Shown: positions 33,365 to 43,005, counted from the stretch's first letter. The stretch is 64,000 bases of DNA from Martinezella tropici (GCF_003287875.1 NZ_QMKK01000020.1:1-64000), one strand, 5' to 3'. The notes: generated from the sequence alone by a model not told the origin. A program made the numbers and translations.

Positions 33365-34150
33365 TCAGCGATAACCGGCTTCGCCGGCCTGGTGCAGTTT
33401 CGGGCCGCGTTCGACGATCGGCTCCAGTGCTTTTTCGACCGGTACGTTCGGCGCATCATGGATGCTGGCCTGGGTGCCGAGTGGGTTGTAGGCCCACTTC
33501 ACGGAATTGATCAGGACTTTCTGAACCGTGCCGTTGTGATAGGTCGGATAGGTTTCGTGACCCGGGCGGAAATAGAAGATGTTGCCGGCGCCGCGGCGCC
33601 AGGTCATGCCAGACCGGAAGACTTCGCCGCCCTGGAACCAGGAGATGAACACGGTTTCCAGCGGTTCCGGAACGGAGAACTGTTCGCCGTACATTTCCTC
33701 ATTCTCAAGCTCGAAATGCTCGTCAAGACCGGCTGCGATCGGGTGGCGGGGATTGATGACCCAGAGGCGCTCACGCTCACCGGCTTCGCGCCACTTCAGC
33801 GCGCAGGGCGTACCCATCAGGCGCTTGAAGACTTTGGAGAAATGGCCGGAATGCAGAACGATGAGGCCCATGCCCTCCCACACCCGCTTTGCCACACGCT
33901 CGACGACTTCGTCCTTGACGGCGCCATGATCCTTGTGGCCCCACCACAAAAGGACATCGGTATCTTTCAGACGGGCTTCGCTGAGGCCATGCTCCGGCTC
34001 CTGCAGCGTTGCAGTGGACGCTTCGATACCGGCGTCGGCGTTCAATGCCTTGGCGATGGTATTGTGCATGCCCTTCGGATAGATCTCGGCAACGACCTTG
34101 TTTGTCTGCTCATGAATGTTCTCGCCCCAAACGACGGCACGAATAGTCAT
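33365..34150 (-). CDS. ThuA-domain protein (trehalose-utilisation family)
   Basis: This is a 261-residue ThuA-family protein with a class-I glutamine amidotransferase-like fold. It starts [27 protein letters not shown]. Characteristic blocks are [37 protein letters not shown] (about residues 88-108) and [20 protein letters not shown]. The long frame to 34288 is not supported; ATG 34150 begins the domain. ThuA proteins are associated with trehalose/maltose/sucrose catabolism in rhizobia. It is cotranscribed with the Gfo/Idh gene, but separated from the sugar ABC transporter by a TetR-SMR pair. Confidence 0.85.
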   Translation of the reverse strand: MTIRAVVWGENIHEQTNKVVAEIYPKGMHNTIAKALNADAGIEASTATLQEPEHGLSEARLKDTDVLLWWGHKDHGAVKDEVVERVAKRVWEGMGLIVLHSGHFSKVFKRLMGTPCALKWREAGERERLWVINPRHPIAAGLDEHFELENEEMYGEQFSVPEPLETVFISWFQGGEVFRSGMTWRRGAGNIFYFRPGHETYPTYHNGTVQKVLINSVKWAYNPLGTQASIHDAPNVPVEKALEPIVERGPKLHQAGEAGYR

Positions 34151-34315
34151 TTCGGCACTCCTCTTATACCATTGAAATTGAATGGGTTTATGCGATCCAA
34201 AGCGCTTTGGGAAAGCGCCGTACTTCAAGCCTCCATCAGCCCGCCCGCGGCAAGAGATAAAGCCTCCCCGTGAATTTGACAAAGACAAAAACGACCATAG
34301 ACAACACCTGTGTTT

Positions 34316-34657
34316 TCAGTGCGACACGGATTTTGAAAAGAGATTGACGACGAGTACGCCGGCAATGATCAGACCCAGGCCAATGACAGCGGCAAGGTCA
34401 AGTTTCTGGCGGAAAAGCACGACCCCCACCATCGAAATCAGCACGATACCGAGCGCACTCCATATGGCGTAGGCAATGCCAACCGGGATGACGCGCAACG
34501 TCACCGAAAGACAATAGAAGGCGGCCGTATAGCAGATCACCAGAACCACCGTCGGGCCGAGGCGGGTGAACTGCTGCGACATCTGCAATGCCGTCGTGCC
34601 GACCACCTCCAGCACGATCGCGACCAGCAGCATTGCATACACGGATGCGTTCGCCAT
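34316..34657 (-). CDS. SMR-family multidrug efflux protein (EmrE/Sug-type)
   Basis: This is a 113-residue four-helix small multidrug resistance protein. Key features are the membrane Glu in TM1 (LLVAIVLEVVGTTALQ, E17), PVGIAYAIWSALGIVLIS in TM3 and LAAVIGLGLIIAGVLVVNL in TM4, with family length. It exports lipophilic cations or guanidinium-type compounds by proton antiport; the exact substrate group cannot be judged. It sits 19 bp after a TetR gene on the same strand, so a regulator-efflux operon is likely. Confidence 0.87.
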   Translation of the reverse strand: MANASVYAMLLVAIVLEVVGTTALQMSQQFTRLGPTVVLVICYTAAFYCLSVTLRVIPVGIAYAIWSALGIVLISMVGVVLFRQKLDLAAVIGLGLIIAGVLVVNLFSKSVSH

Positions 34658-34676
34658 TCCATTGTCTCCGATAAGG

Positions 34677-35240
34677 TTAGAGCTGGGTCAGCTCGATCAG
34701 CCGGTTAATCAGCTTCTGACGGGCGCTTTCGTCCATGTCGTGGCTGCCAAGCAGGTCGGCGAGCCAGATCCCATCGGCCGCCAGCCTGACGATTGCCGCG
34801 TCCACCGAGGAATCCGTGCCGATATATTCCTCGCTGCGCTCGCGCACCCATGCGTGCCACCGCTGCCGCAATTGCGGCTCGGTCAGCAGCACCATCGTCA
34901 CCTGCGCCCAGTCCTTCGTACCTTCGGGCTGATCGCGCAGCGCCAGGCAGGCATGCAGGTAGCCGCGGGTAAAGCGGCCATGCGGCAACGGATCGGCGCG
35001 CATCGCTTTCTCGATTGCCGCATCCAGCCGCTCCAGCAGGCTGTCGAACAGCGCTTCCAGCAGCATGTTCTTGCTGGGAAAATGATGCAGCAAACCGCCC
35101 TTGCTGACCCCGGACGCGCCGGAAACGGCGTCCAGCGTCACCGCCGTCATCCCCTTTTCGGAAGCAAGACGCGCCGCGACCTCCAGCAACTGCTGGCGGA
35201 CGAACAAGGGCTGCTTCTTTCTGTGGTGCGCGGTGGACAT
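34677..35240 (-). CDS. TetR-family regulator of the SMR gene
   Basis: This is a 187-residue TetR repressor. The N-terminal HTH is LLEVAARLASEKGMTAVTLDAVSGASGVSKGGLLHHFPSKNMLLEALFDSL (about residues 18-68), with the recognition helix KGGLLHHF. The C-terminal ligand domain is of the TetR_C_33 style, with WLADLLGSHDMDESARQKLI. It precedes the SMR efflux gene by 19 bp and most likely represses this two-gene operon until a toxic cation binds. Confidence 0.86.
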   Translation of the reverse strand: MSTAHHRKKQPLFVRQQLLEVAARLASEKGMTAVTLDAVSGASGVSKGGLLHHFPSKNMLLEALFDSLLERLDAAIEKAMRADPLPHGRFTRGYLHACLALRDQPEGTKDWAQVTMVLLTEPQLRQRWHAWVRERSEEYIGTDSSVDAAIVRLAADGIWLADLLGSHDMDESARQKLINRLIELTQL

Positions 35241-35337
35241 GGCGATATAACATACCAGTTGGACGGTTTCGTCAACGGCCGACTTGATTGCCTCTGAACC
35301 TTATCGAACGTGGCTGATCTTTGTGTTCCTCCCTCCC

Positions 35338-36426
35338 TTAGTTTACGGAATGATGGGCCGCATCATTCTCATCGAAGATGCTTACCTTTGCGGCATCGAC
35401 GGTGAAGGCGATCGGCGAGCCGGTCGTGATCGTCGTCATGCCGGGATCCGTGCCGATGATCTTCGAACCGTCCTTGAGCCGGACGTGAACGAGCGAACGG
35501 TCGCCCAGGCGTTCGATGGTCTCGACCTGCCCCCCGATATCGCCCTTCTCCGCCGTCGTAACGACCAGATGTTCCGGACGGATGCCGAGCGTCAGTCCGG
35601 AATTCGAAAGGCCATTGAGCGCAACAGCCGTCTTGATGATCGAACCATCCGGCAATCTCGCAGTCGCCAGCCCGCCTGCCTCGCCAACTTCTGCTATATT
35701 GATGAAGTTCATCCCCGGCGATCCAACGAACTGGGCGACGTAACGCGTCGCCGGGCGCGTATAGATCTCGACGGGGGTCGCCACTTGCTCGATCTTCTTG
35801 TTGTTCAAGAGCACGATACGGTCGGCAAGCGTCATCGCCTCCACCTGGTCATGGGTGACGAAGACCATGGTCGCGCCCAATCGCTCATGCAGCTGCGCCA
35901 ACTCGACGCGCGTACGCGTGCGCAGGCCGGCATCGAGGTTGGAGAGCGGCTCGTCGAAAAGAAAGACGTCAGGCTCGCGCACGATGGCGCGGCCGATCGC
36001 GACACGCTGGCGCTGGCCACCGGAGAGTGCCGAGGGCTTGCGATCCAGCAGATGCGGCATTTCCAGGATCTTCGCAGCCTCCTCGATGCGTCTTGCGATC
36101 TCGTGCTTGGGCGTTTTGATATTTTTCAAGCCGAAGGACATGTTGTCGCGAACGGTCATATGCGGATAGAGCGCATAGGATTGGAAGACCATCGATACGC
36201 CGCGCTCGCCGGGCGGCAGCTGGTCGACCCGCTTTCCGCCGATCCAGATCTCCCCGCTGGTGATCGTCTCGAGACCTGCAATCATGCGCAGCAAGGTCGA
36301 CTTGCCGCAGCCCGAGCCGCCGAGGAAGACGACGAACTCGCCGCGCTCGATCGTCAGATCGATGTCGTTCAGAACCTGCACGGCACCGAAATGCTTGGTG
36401 AGGGATTTGATATTGATACCTGCCAC
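35338..36426 (-). CDS. ABC transporter ATP-binding protein, UgpC/MalK type
   Basis: This is a 362-residue ATPase of a CUT1 sugar importer. It has Walker A GGSGCGKSTLLRMIAGLE (about residues 37-54), signature LSGGQRQRVAIGRAIV (about 134-149), Walker B DVFLFDEPLSNLDAGLR, an H-loop (VTHDQVEAMTLADR), and a C-terminal TOBE/regulatory domain (about 240-362). The start is GTG 36426 with GGAGG upstream; the longer frame carries a low-complexity Ser/Arg stretch overlapping the permease end. It is the last gene of the SBP-permease-permease-ATPase operon. Such ATPases can serve several transporters. Confidence 0.9.
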   Translation of the reverse strand: MAGINIKSLTKHFGAVQVLNDIDLTIERGEFVVFLGGSGCGKSTLLRMIAGLETITSGEIWIGGKRVDQLPPGERGVSMVFQSYALYPHMTVRDNMSFGLKNIKTPKHEIARRIEEAAKILEMPHLLDRKPSALSGGQRQRVAIGRAIVREPDVFLFDEPLSNLDAGLRTRTRVELAQLHERLGATMVFVTHDQVEAMTLADRIVLLNNKKIEQVATPVEIYTRPATRYVAQFVGSPGMNFINIAEVGEAGGLATARLPDGSIIKTAVALNGLSNSGLTLGIRPEHLVVTTAEKGDIGGQVETIERLGDRSLVHVRLKDGSKIIGTDPGMTTITTGSPIAFTVDAAKVSIFDENDAAHHSVN

Positions 36427-36525
36427 TTTACGCCTCCTGCGGAAAATCGAACTTATCGAACTTATCGAACTTGCCATTCGTCGCGCCCGCCCGGCGGCTT
36501 TCGCCGAACGGAGCTTCCGCATTGG

Positions 36526-37401
36526 TTATTTGACGGCACCTACCGCGACACCGCGCGTCAGCGTCCGTTGGAAAATAAGGAAGAAGATGATCGTCGGCGT
36601 TATGCCAAGCAGAGAAGCCGCCGCAATCGCAGTCGGATCCTGCGTATTGGCGCCTGTCAGCACGCCCATGGCAACCGAGATTGTTTGATTGTTGTTGGAG
36701 ACCAGAAACACAAGCGGGATCAGGAATTCGTTCCACGTCCAGATGAAGAAGAAGGTCGCAAGCACCGCGAGCGTCGGGCGCAGCACCGGCACGATCACCA
36801 TCCAGAGAATCTGCCACCGCGTCGCATTGTCGATCTGCGCAGCCTCGATGATCTCGCGCGGGAAGGTCGCCAGCACCGAAGACAGAAGATAGGTTCCGAA
36901 TGCGGTATGCAGCACGCCGATGATCAGGATAACCGAGAGCATCGAGTCGAACAGGCCGACCTGCTTTGACATATAGTAGAGCGGATAGACCAATGCCTCC
37001 TGCGGCGCCATAATGGATATCAGCAGCAGGACGAGAAGCCCTTGCCCGCCTCTAACGCGTCCTATGCCGATGGCATAGGCATTCAGGAGACTGAGGACGA
37101 CGGCCAGAATGGCGGTGCATCCGCTGATGAGAATACTGTTGAAGAGCTTCCGGGGGAAATCGACGGTCGCCCAGAAGTTCTTGAGTGCCGTCAGATCGAA
37201 GCTGTGAGGAAGAGCAAGCGGACCGTTGGCGGCATAGTCGGAAGGCGTCTTGATGGCGTTGACTGCCGCGAGAAAGAACGGAAAGAGCGTGCCAGCAAGG
37301 AAAACCAGCAGAATGCCTAGAACGACCCAGCGGCCGAAGCCCCTTCTTACGCGATGCTCCGTCGAAGCGATGTGTGTGGAAATCGAGGATGCCGTTGCCA
37401 T
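36526..37401 (-). CDS. Sugar ABC transporter permease, MalG type
   Basis: This is a 291-residue inner-membrane permease with six helices. The EAA loop reads EIIEAAQIDNATRWQILWMVIVPVLRPTLAV (about residues 185-215), placing it in the CUT1 MalG group. ATG 37401 has GGAGGG upstream and starts two bases after the stop of the preceding permease, so translation is coupled. With the upstream permease it forms the heterodimeric channel for the adjoining binding protein and ATPase. Confidence 0.9.
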   Translation of the reverse strand: MATASSISTHIASTEHRVRRGFGRWVVLGILLVFLAGTLFPFFLAAVNAIKTPSDYAANGPLALPHSFDLTALKNFWATVDFPRKLFNSILISGCTAILAVVLSLLNAYAIGIGRVRGGQGLLVLLLISIMAPQEALVYPLYYMSKQVGLFDSMLSVILIIGVLHTAFGTYLLSSVLATFPREIIEAAQIDNATRWQILWMVIVPVLRPTLAVLATFFFIWTWNEFLIPLVFLVSNNNQTISVAMGVLTGANTQDPTAIAAASLLGITPTIIFFLIFQRTLTRGVAVGAVK

Positions 37402-37402
37402 C

Positions 37403-38308
37403 TCAATGCCCTCCTTCGGCCTGCTTCGACTGCATACGCAGGAAGACAATGCCGAGTATGATGGTCATGACCGTCTGCAGCGTCGCGATGGCTGCCGCAT
37501 ATCCGACGCGATTCGTCGTGAAGAAATGATAGTAAGACAGGTAGGATGGAACCGTCGTCGCATTGTCCGGTCCGCCTGACGTCAGAACATAGATCGGCGC
37601 AAAGACCTTGAGGGCTGCAATCAGCGTCGTCAGCGCGACGACGAAAATTTCAGGCATCAGCATCGGGATTGTGATGGCGCGGAAACGCGCGAACCAGCTC
37701 GCATTGTCGAGCTCGGCGGCCTCGTAGAGCGAAGGATCGACGCGAGCCAATCCGGACATGAACACGACCAGGCAATAGCCCACCTGAACCCAGACGATGA
37801 CGGCCGAAACCGCCCACAGCGCATAAGTGGCATCTCCCAGCCAGTTCTTCGCCATGAAATCGAGGCCGATTGCCTTGAGCACCGCATTGATGATGCCGAT
37901 GGGGTTGAGAATCCATGCCCACAATACGCCGGCTGCGGTCAGCGGCAGGATCTGCGGCAGGTAGAAGCCTGCGCGAAAGAAGCTCGACCATGTCTGGCTG
38001 AATTGTGCACTGATATAATCGAACAGCACCGCCGCCAGCACCAGCCCCAATATGATGGGCACGATCGTCATCGAGATGATGAACAGCAGCGTATGCTGGA
38101 TGGAACCCCAGAAAGCCGCATCGTGAAGCAGCCGCTGGTAATTCTCAAAGCCAACATATCGCGGCGGAATGACGCCGCCCTTCCATGTCGTGAAGCTGAT
38201 GGCGAAATTGGCAATCAGCGGAACGAGCACGACAAGAACAAACCCCAGCACGCCGGGGATCATATAGAAATAGTACCCCGCCCTGCCGGCGCTCTTCGAC
38301 TTATCCAT
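37403..38308 (-). CDS. Sugar ABC transporter permease, MalF type
   Basis: This is a 301-residue permease with six helices. The EAA loop is YEAAELDNASWFARFRAITIPMLMPEIFVVALTTLI (about residues 195-230). A long periplasmic loop (about 35-80: TTWKGGVIPPRYVGFENYQRLLHD) is typical of MalF-like subunits. It lies between the solute-binding protein gene, across a 71-bp gap with an RNA hairpin, and the MalG-type gene. Confidence 0.9.
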   Translation of the reverse strand: MDKSKSAGRAGYYFYMIPGVLGFVLVVLVPLIANFAISFTTWKGGVIPPRYVGFENYQRLLHDAAFWGSIQHTLLFIISMTIVPIILGLVLAAVLFDYISAQFSQTWSSFFRAGFYLPQILPLTAAGVLWAWILNPIGIINAVLKAIGLDFMAKNWLGDATYALWAVSAVIVWVQVGYCLVVFMSGLARVDPSLYEAAELDNASWFARFRAITIPMLMPEIFVVALTTLIAALKVFAPIYVLTSGGPDNATTVPSYLSYYHFFTTNRVGYAAAIATLQTVMTIILGIVFLRMQSKQAEGGH

Positions 38309-38327
38309 CGAAATCCTCCAGTCCGAT

Positions 38328-38359
38328 ACGGCAAGGCGGCATGAAAGCCGTCTTGCCGT
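38328..38359 (-). promoter_or_regulatory. Intercistronic mRNA hairpin
   Basis: ACGGCAAGGCGGC and GCCGTCTTGCCGT pair nearly perfectly around six bases, between the binding-protein gene and the first permease gene. Such hairpins commonly stabilise the upstream message, so that the binding protein is made in excess over the membrane subunits. Confidence 0.6.
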
Positions 38360-38379
38360 TGTGATTGTCGCCGATGGTA

Positions 38380-39648
38380 TTACTGCGCCGCCTGCACGTC
38401 GTCGTAGGCCTTCTTCAGACGCTCCGCGAACTGATCCGGCGTGGTCGAACCGTTGACCAGACCCGTGGTCGCCTGGATCAGCAGTTCGTAGTAGCCAGGT
38501 ACCGGCCAGTCCGGATAGAAGCCGAGGCCGCCCTTGCTGGAGATCTGGTTGAAGAGCTCGACATTACGCTTGCCGACCTCATCGGTGACCGAGGCCGGAT
38601 CGGCGGCAATGGCAACGCCACCGAGATTGGCCTGCAGGTTCTGGTTTTCCTTGCTCAGGACGAGATCGATGAACTCGTAGGAGAGATCCTTGTTCTTGGC
38701 GCTCTTCGGCACCATGAACAGGTTGCCGGTCGAACCCACGCTGTACTTCGGGGTCGGGAAGATGAACTGGCTCCATTTGAAGTTCTTGATCGAGCTCGCG
38801 AAATTGCCGTTGTTCCAGGTGCCGCTGACGAACATCGGAGCTGTGCCGGACGAGAAGAGATTGTCGGCGCCGCCGGTACCCTTCAGGCCGGTCGAGTCCT
38901 TCGAAATATAACCCTTGCTCACCCAGTCGGCGATCTTCTGAGCGGCAAACAGGAAGGGTTTGGTATCGAGCGGTGCCTTGAGCCCCTGATAGTTCTTGAC
39001 CCAGGTGTCGTCGGCTTGCGTCAGGGCCAGCGTATAGACCAGATGCTGCGCGTTGGAATCCACCGTACCATAGGCAAGCGGCGTAACGCCCTTCTTCTTG
39101 AAAGTGTCCAGCGCGGCTTCGAACTCGTCCAGCGTGGTCGGCACTTTCACGCCGTTGGCCTGGAACATGTCGATATTGTAGAAAACCGAAACGAATTCGC
39201 CATAGACCGGGATGCCGACAATCGGACCGGAGCCGTAGATGCCGTTGCCATCATATTTGCTGAGCTGGCTATTGGTTTCGTTGAGGATCTTGTCCCATCC
39301 GCGCGATTTGAATTGATCGTCGAGCGGCGTCAGCAGGCCCTGCGAGGCGACGAGGCCAGCCGTGGCATTGCCCTTGTTGTATTCCAGGATATCAGGCGCC
39401 TGATCCGAATTGAGGATGAGGCTGCCTGCCTTCTGCAATTGCTCGAAAGTCTTCTGTTCGAAATTGATCGTAACGTCGGGATGCTTGGCTTTCAGCTCTT
39501 CGAGCGCCTTGGTCCATGCCTTGGCCTGCGAAGTATCCGGCAGTTCGAACCACCAGACGTTAAATGTCTTGCTCTGCGCTTGCGCCACACCGGCGGCAAG
39601 CAGAAGCGACATGCCGGCAGAGATCGCCAGCTTCGAAAAAATATTCAT
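38380..39648 (-). CDS. Sugar ABC transporter substrate-binding protein
   Basis: This is a 422-residue periplasmic binding protein of the CUT1 (SBP_bac_1) type. A signal peptide (MNIFSKLAISAGMSLLLAAGVAQA, residues 1-24) is followed by FNVWWFELPDTSQAKAW and the typical lobe pattern LEYNKGNATAGLVASQGLLTPLDD, with an abundance of aromatic residues for sugar stacking. GGAGGAG precedes ATG 39648. It is the first gene of the transporter operon. The ligand is not predictable; the neighbouring isomerase and dehydrogenase suggest an oligosaccharide, polyol or amino-sugar-like compound. Confidence 0.88.
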   Translation of the reverse strand: MNIFSKLAISAGMSLLLAAGVAQAQSKTFNVWWFELPDTSQAKAWTKALEELKAKHPDVTINFEQKTFEQLQKAGSLILNSDQAPDILEYNKGNATAGLVASQGLLTPLDDQFKSRGWDKILNETNSQLSKYDGNGIYGSGPIVGIPVYGEFVSVFYNIDMFQANGVKVPTTLDEFEAALDTFKKKGVTPLAYGTVDSNAQHLVYTLALTQADDTWVKNYQGLKAPLDTKPFLFAAQKIADWVSKGYISKDSTGLKGTGGADNLFSSGTAPMFVSGTWNNGNFASSIKNFKWSQFIFPTPKYSVGSTGNLFMVPKSAKNKDLSYEFIDLVLSKENQNLQANLGGVAIAADPASVTDEVGKRNVELFNQISSKGGLGFYPDWPVPGYYELLIQATTGLVNGSTTPDQFAERLKKAYDDVQAAQ

Positions 39649-39884
39649 ACATTCTCCTCCACCATGCGAACCGTGACGGTATCTGTCCGATGACATGGCC
39701 CGCGCTGCCATCGGCGTTTTCCTCTCACCTGCACCAGCGCCCGCCTATCCCATGGGACAAGGTGCGGACGCTCGACAGTTCCTCCGTTGGGGTATCCCGT
39801 CATGCCCTAAGCGTCGATCACTCAGGACATTTCATTAACGCACAACTTGCCTCTTAAATCGATGCGGTTTTGCAAATGCATGCA

Positions 39885-40778
39885 TTACTCGACGAAGTCC
39901 CCACCCCGGCTTGCCTTGAGATAGTTCAGGCCGTGAACCTGGCCAGTCATTTCCAGCGCATCGCGATAGACGGGATCATGCCAGCCTTCGATGTCGATCG
40001 AACCGGACCAGCCGGCGAGGCGCAGCTCGGAAATGATGTCGGTCCAGTTGCTGTCGCCAAAGCCCGGCGTGCGCATGAAGACAAACTTCTCCTTGCCGAA
40101 GATGCCGTGCTCCTTGATGACATCCCAGCGGATGGTCGCATCCTTGCCGTGAACGTGGAAAATCTTTTTCGCCCACTTGCGGATCTGCGGCAGCGGCTCG
40201 ATCAGATAGACCATCTGATGGCACGGCTCCCACTCCAGGCCGATATTGTCGTTCGGGGTCTCGTTGAACATCAACTCCCAGGCATCCGGATTATGCGCGA
40301 TGTTCCAATCGCCGGTCGCCCAGTTGCCGTCCATGGCGCAATTTTCGAAGGCGATCTTGATGCCCTTGTCGGCCGCACGCTTGGCAAGCTCGCTCCAGAC
40401 CTGCTTGTAGCGCGGCAGGCTGTCGGTGAGCGGCTGGTTGCGGATACGGCCGGTGAAGCCGGCAACGCAGGTCGCGCCGAAATGATGGGCGTTGTCGATG
40501 CAGTCCTTCCAGCCCTGCAGCGTCTGCAGGTCCATCTCACGCTCTTCGAGCGGATTGCCGAACATGCCGAGAGTCGAGATCGTGATGTCGCGGTCGCCGA
40601 TGGCCTCGCGGCAACGCTTGCCGAGTTCCGCAAGGTTCTGGCCGTTGGTGCTCTGCCAGAAGAACGGCTCGAAACTTTCGAAGCCCAGATCGGCGATCTT
40701 GGCGATGTTCTCTGCGGCATCCTCGTTCGTCGCCCTGATCATCGTGCCGATGCGGATGGCCTTTGCCGGATTTGTCAT
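39885..40778 (-). CDS. Sugar phosphate isomerase/epimerase (TIM-barrel)
   Basis: This is a 297-residue xylose-isomerase-like TIM barrel (AP_endonuc_2). Visible family blocks are RIGTMIRATNEDAAENIAKIADLGFESFEPFF at the start, KIAFENCAMDG (metal Glu, about residues 140-150), IGLEWEPCHQM (about 177-187), FHVHGKDATI and SGSIDIEGWHDP (C-terminal metal Glu). It probably isomerises or epimerises the imported sugar or its 3-keto form. It begins 7 bp after the dehydrogenase gene, so both form an operon under the LacI operator. AAGGA precedes ATG 40778. Confidence 0.87.
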   Translation of the reverse strand: MTNPAKAIRIGTMIRATNEDAAENIAKIADLGFESFEPFFWQSTNGQNLAELGKRCREAIGDRDITISTLGMFGNPLEEREMDLQTLQGWKDCIDNAHHFGATCVAGFTGRIRNQPLTDSLPRYKQVWSELAKRAADKGIKIAFENCAMDGNWATGDWNIAHNPDAWELMFNETPNDNIGLEWEPCHQMVYLIEPLPQIRKWAKKIFHVHGKDATIRWDVIKEHGIFGKEKFVFMRTPGFGDSNWTDIISELRLAGWSGSIDIEGWHDPVYRDALEMTGQVHGLNYLKASRGGDFVE

Positions 40779-40785
40779 GATGTCA

Positions 40786-41826
40786 TTATCCTTGTGCTGA
40801 AATGTCGACGCGCCGGCCGGTCTTGGCGCTCTCAATGGCGCCTAAGACCATGGCAAGGCTGCGAATATTGTCAGAGCTCGCCGTCTCGGGCGGCCTGCCG
40901 GTTTTGATCGCTTCGATGAAGGATGCGATGACGCTGGCGTGGCCGTGCGTCTCCTCTTCATGTTTCGGCCCGGGGACCTCGATCGGCGTGAAGCCGTGCA
41001 GCAGACCCGGCTCGTTGCCGGCAATGGCCGCTTCGAAATTCTCCTCGCCGTCCCAGGTCAGCATGCCCTTGCTGCCCGTGAGCCGCCATTGGCTTTCCCA
41101 ACTCGTGCGCCGGCCCTCGGCACACCAGGAGCCGCGATAGCTGAAGACGACGTCGTCGGAAAAATCGAACAGCGCATGCGCCGATGCGCCATGCTTGTAC
41201 CAGGAGCCCACCGGGTTCTTTTCAAGGCAATAGACCGAGAGCGGCACCTTGCCGGACACGAAGCGAGCGGCATCGAAGGTGTGGATCGCCATATCGAGCA
41301 GCAGCACATTGTCCATTTCCTCGCGGAAGCCACCGAAATGCGGACCCAGGAAGAAATCGCAATGAACGCCCGTCAGTTCGCCGATCGCACCCTCCTCCAC
41401 CAAGCGTCGCAGGCGACGGATTCCGGAGATAAAGCGGCGGTTCTGAATGATGGCGTGGACCTTGCCGGCTTCAGCGGCGAGATCGATCAGCGCGGCGCCC
41501 TCTGCGAGCGACGTCGCCATCGGCTTTTCGCTCAAGACGTGACAACCGGCCTTCAGCGCCGTCGAAACCACGCCGAAGCGCGCTGCCGGAATGACGATAT
41601 CGAAGACCAGATCCGCCTTGGTGGCAGCAATGACCTCGGCGAGATCGAAGCCGATGACGGCACCGTCCAGAGAGAATTCTTTCGCAAGGCTTTCAGCGGT
41701 CGCTCGATTGAGATCGACCAGACCGACGATCTGAATGGATTCAGCGAGCGCCGGCGTCGAGGCGATGGCCCTGAGCCAGCCCTTGGACATAGCTCCGCAC
41801 CCGCACAAAATGGCATTAAATTTCAC
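40786..41826 (-). CDS. Gfo/Idh/MocA-family oxidoreductase
   Basis: This is a 346-residue NAD(P)-dependent dehydrogenase. The Rossmann segment is KFNAILCGCGAMSKGWLRAIASTPALAESIQIVGLVDLNRATAESLA; the catalytic lysine motif is HVLSEKPMATSLAEGAAL (about residues 92-109), and the C-terminal Gfo/Idh domain includes NVLLLDMAIHTFDAARFV. The start is GTG 41826 with GGAGGA upstream. It is first in a divergent transcript from the LacI gene, across a perfect LacI-type operator, and likely oxidises the imported sugar or a derivative. Confidence 0.88.
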   Translation of the reverse strand: MKFNAILCGCGAMSKGWLRAIASTPALAESIQIVGLVDLNRATAESLAKEFSLDGAVIGFDLAEVIAATKADLVFDIVIPAARFGVVSTALKAGCHVLSEKPMATSLAEGAALIDLAAEAGKVHAIIQNRRFISGIRRLRRLVEEGAIGELTGVHCDFFLGPHFGGFREEMDNVLLLDMAIHTFDAARFVSGKVPLSVYCLEKNPVGSWYKHGASAHALFDFSDDVVFSYRGSWCAEGRRTSWESQWRLTGSKGMLTWDGEENFEAAIAGNEPGLLHGFTPIEVPGPKHEEETHGHASVIASFIEAIKTGRPPETASSDNIRSLAMVLGAIESAKTGRRVDISAQG

Positions 41827-41871
41827 GATGTCCTCCTGCGGGCCGTGCATTACCCCTCATGACACGCGCTC

Positions 41872-41885
41872 CGTAAACGTTTACG
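41872..41885. promoter_or_regulatory. LacI-family operator palindrome
   Basis: CGTAAACGTTTACG is a perfect 14-bp palindrome with the central CG typical of LacI/GalR operators. It lies in the 108-bp gap between the divergent dehydrogenase and LacI genes. Confidence 0.8.
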
Positions 41886-41934
41886 ATACTATGCGAAAAG
41901 ATTTTCCTGTGTCAATAGAGGAGGACTCTGGAAA

Positions 41935-43005
41935 ATGGCGCATGGAGGAAAACTGCGGCCGATGAAGGGAATTCGTCAGCTTGCCGAGCATCTCGATATC
42001 TCGATCGGCACGGTATCACGCGCATTGAACGGCAAGCCCGATGTCAACGAGGAAACCCGCAAGCGCGTTCTCGCCGCTGCCGAGCAGCTCGGTTACGTGG
42101 CCAACCAATCGGGACGCAGCCTGCGACAGGGCACCACCAACGTCATCGGCCTGATGATCCAGTCCAGCCGGGAAACGGTTGAAAACAGCGACAATTTCTT
42201 CCTGACCGTGACGGGCGGGCTGCAAAGCGTCTTCTCGCGGCATAACCTCGATTTGATCATGCTCCCGTGTCCGCATGACGAAGACCCTTATGAATATCTG
42301 AAGCGTATGGTTGCGCGGCGTATTGCCGATGCGATGATCATTTCGGAGACGCAGCGTGTCGACAAGCGCTTCGATCTGCTCGCCAAGGCAAAGATCCCGT
42401 TTGCAGCGCTTGGCCGCAGTCTTTCCGGCGCGCAGCATGCCTGGGCCGACCTCGATTTTGCCGGCGTCGCCAATGCGGCCGTCGACCGGCTCGTCGCACA
42501 CGGACATCGCCGCATTGCCATCAGCGCGCCGGCAAGCGATATCAATCTCGGTTTCATCTTCGTGGAAGGCTATCGCCGGGCGCTGGAGCGGCACGGCATC
42601 CCTTATGATCCTGCTCTGGTCCTTCGCGCCAAATCGAGCGAACAGGGTGGTTACCAGGTTGGCGACGAACTGCTGGAGCTGCAAGACAGGCCGACCGCCG
42701 TGATCCTGATCTACGAATTGATGGCGATCGGCTTCTATCGGCGCGTGATGGAAGCCGGCATCATCCCTGGGCGCGATATTGCGGTCGTCAGCTTCCGTGA
42801 GGCGCCGCGCGCCAAATTCCTGCAGCCGGCGCTGACCTGCTTTCGCACGTCCGTGCACGATCTTGGCGTCGAACTGGCGGAAATCCTGCTTTCCAGCATG
42901 CCCGCCTATAGTCAGGAATACCCCAGGAAGACACGCCAAACGGTGTGGCCGCTCGAGCTCATCCCCGGGGAAAGCGATGCATTTCATCTGACGACCGAAA
43001 GATAA
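41935..43005 (+). CDS. LacI-family transcriptional regulator
   Basis: This is a 356-residue repressor. The HTH is IRQLAEHLDISIGTVSRALNGKPDVNEETRKRVLAAAEQLGYVANQSGRSLRQG (about residues 13-67), including the hinge helix. The periplasmic-binding-type sensor (about 70-340) ends with IPGRDIAVVSFREAPRAKFLQPALTCFRT. It is divergent from the sugar dehydrogenase operon and sits beside a palindrome with the LacI-type CG centre. It therefore most likely controls that operon, the ABC transporter and itself. ATG 41935 has GAGGAGG upstream; ATG 41962 is an alternative that trims nine residues. Confidence 0.9.
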   Translation: MAHGGKLRPMKGIRQLAEHLDISIGTVSRALNGKPDVNEETRKRVLAAAEQLGYVANQSGRSLRQGTTNVIGLMIQSSRETVENSDNFFLTVTGGLQSVFSRHNLDLIMLPCPHDEDPYEYLKRMVARRIADAMIISETQRVDKRFDLLAKAKIPFAALGRSLSGAQHAWADLDFAGVANAAVDRLVAHGHRRIAISAPASDINLGFIFVEGYRRALERHGIPYDPALVLRAKSSEQGGYQVGDELLELQDRPTAVILIYELMAIGFYRRVMEAGIIPGRDIAVVSFREAPRAKFLQPALTCFRTSVHDLGVELAEILLSSMPAYSQEYPRKTRQTVWPLELIPGESDAFHLTTER

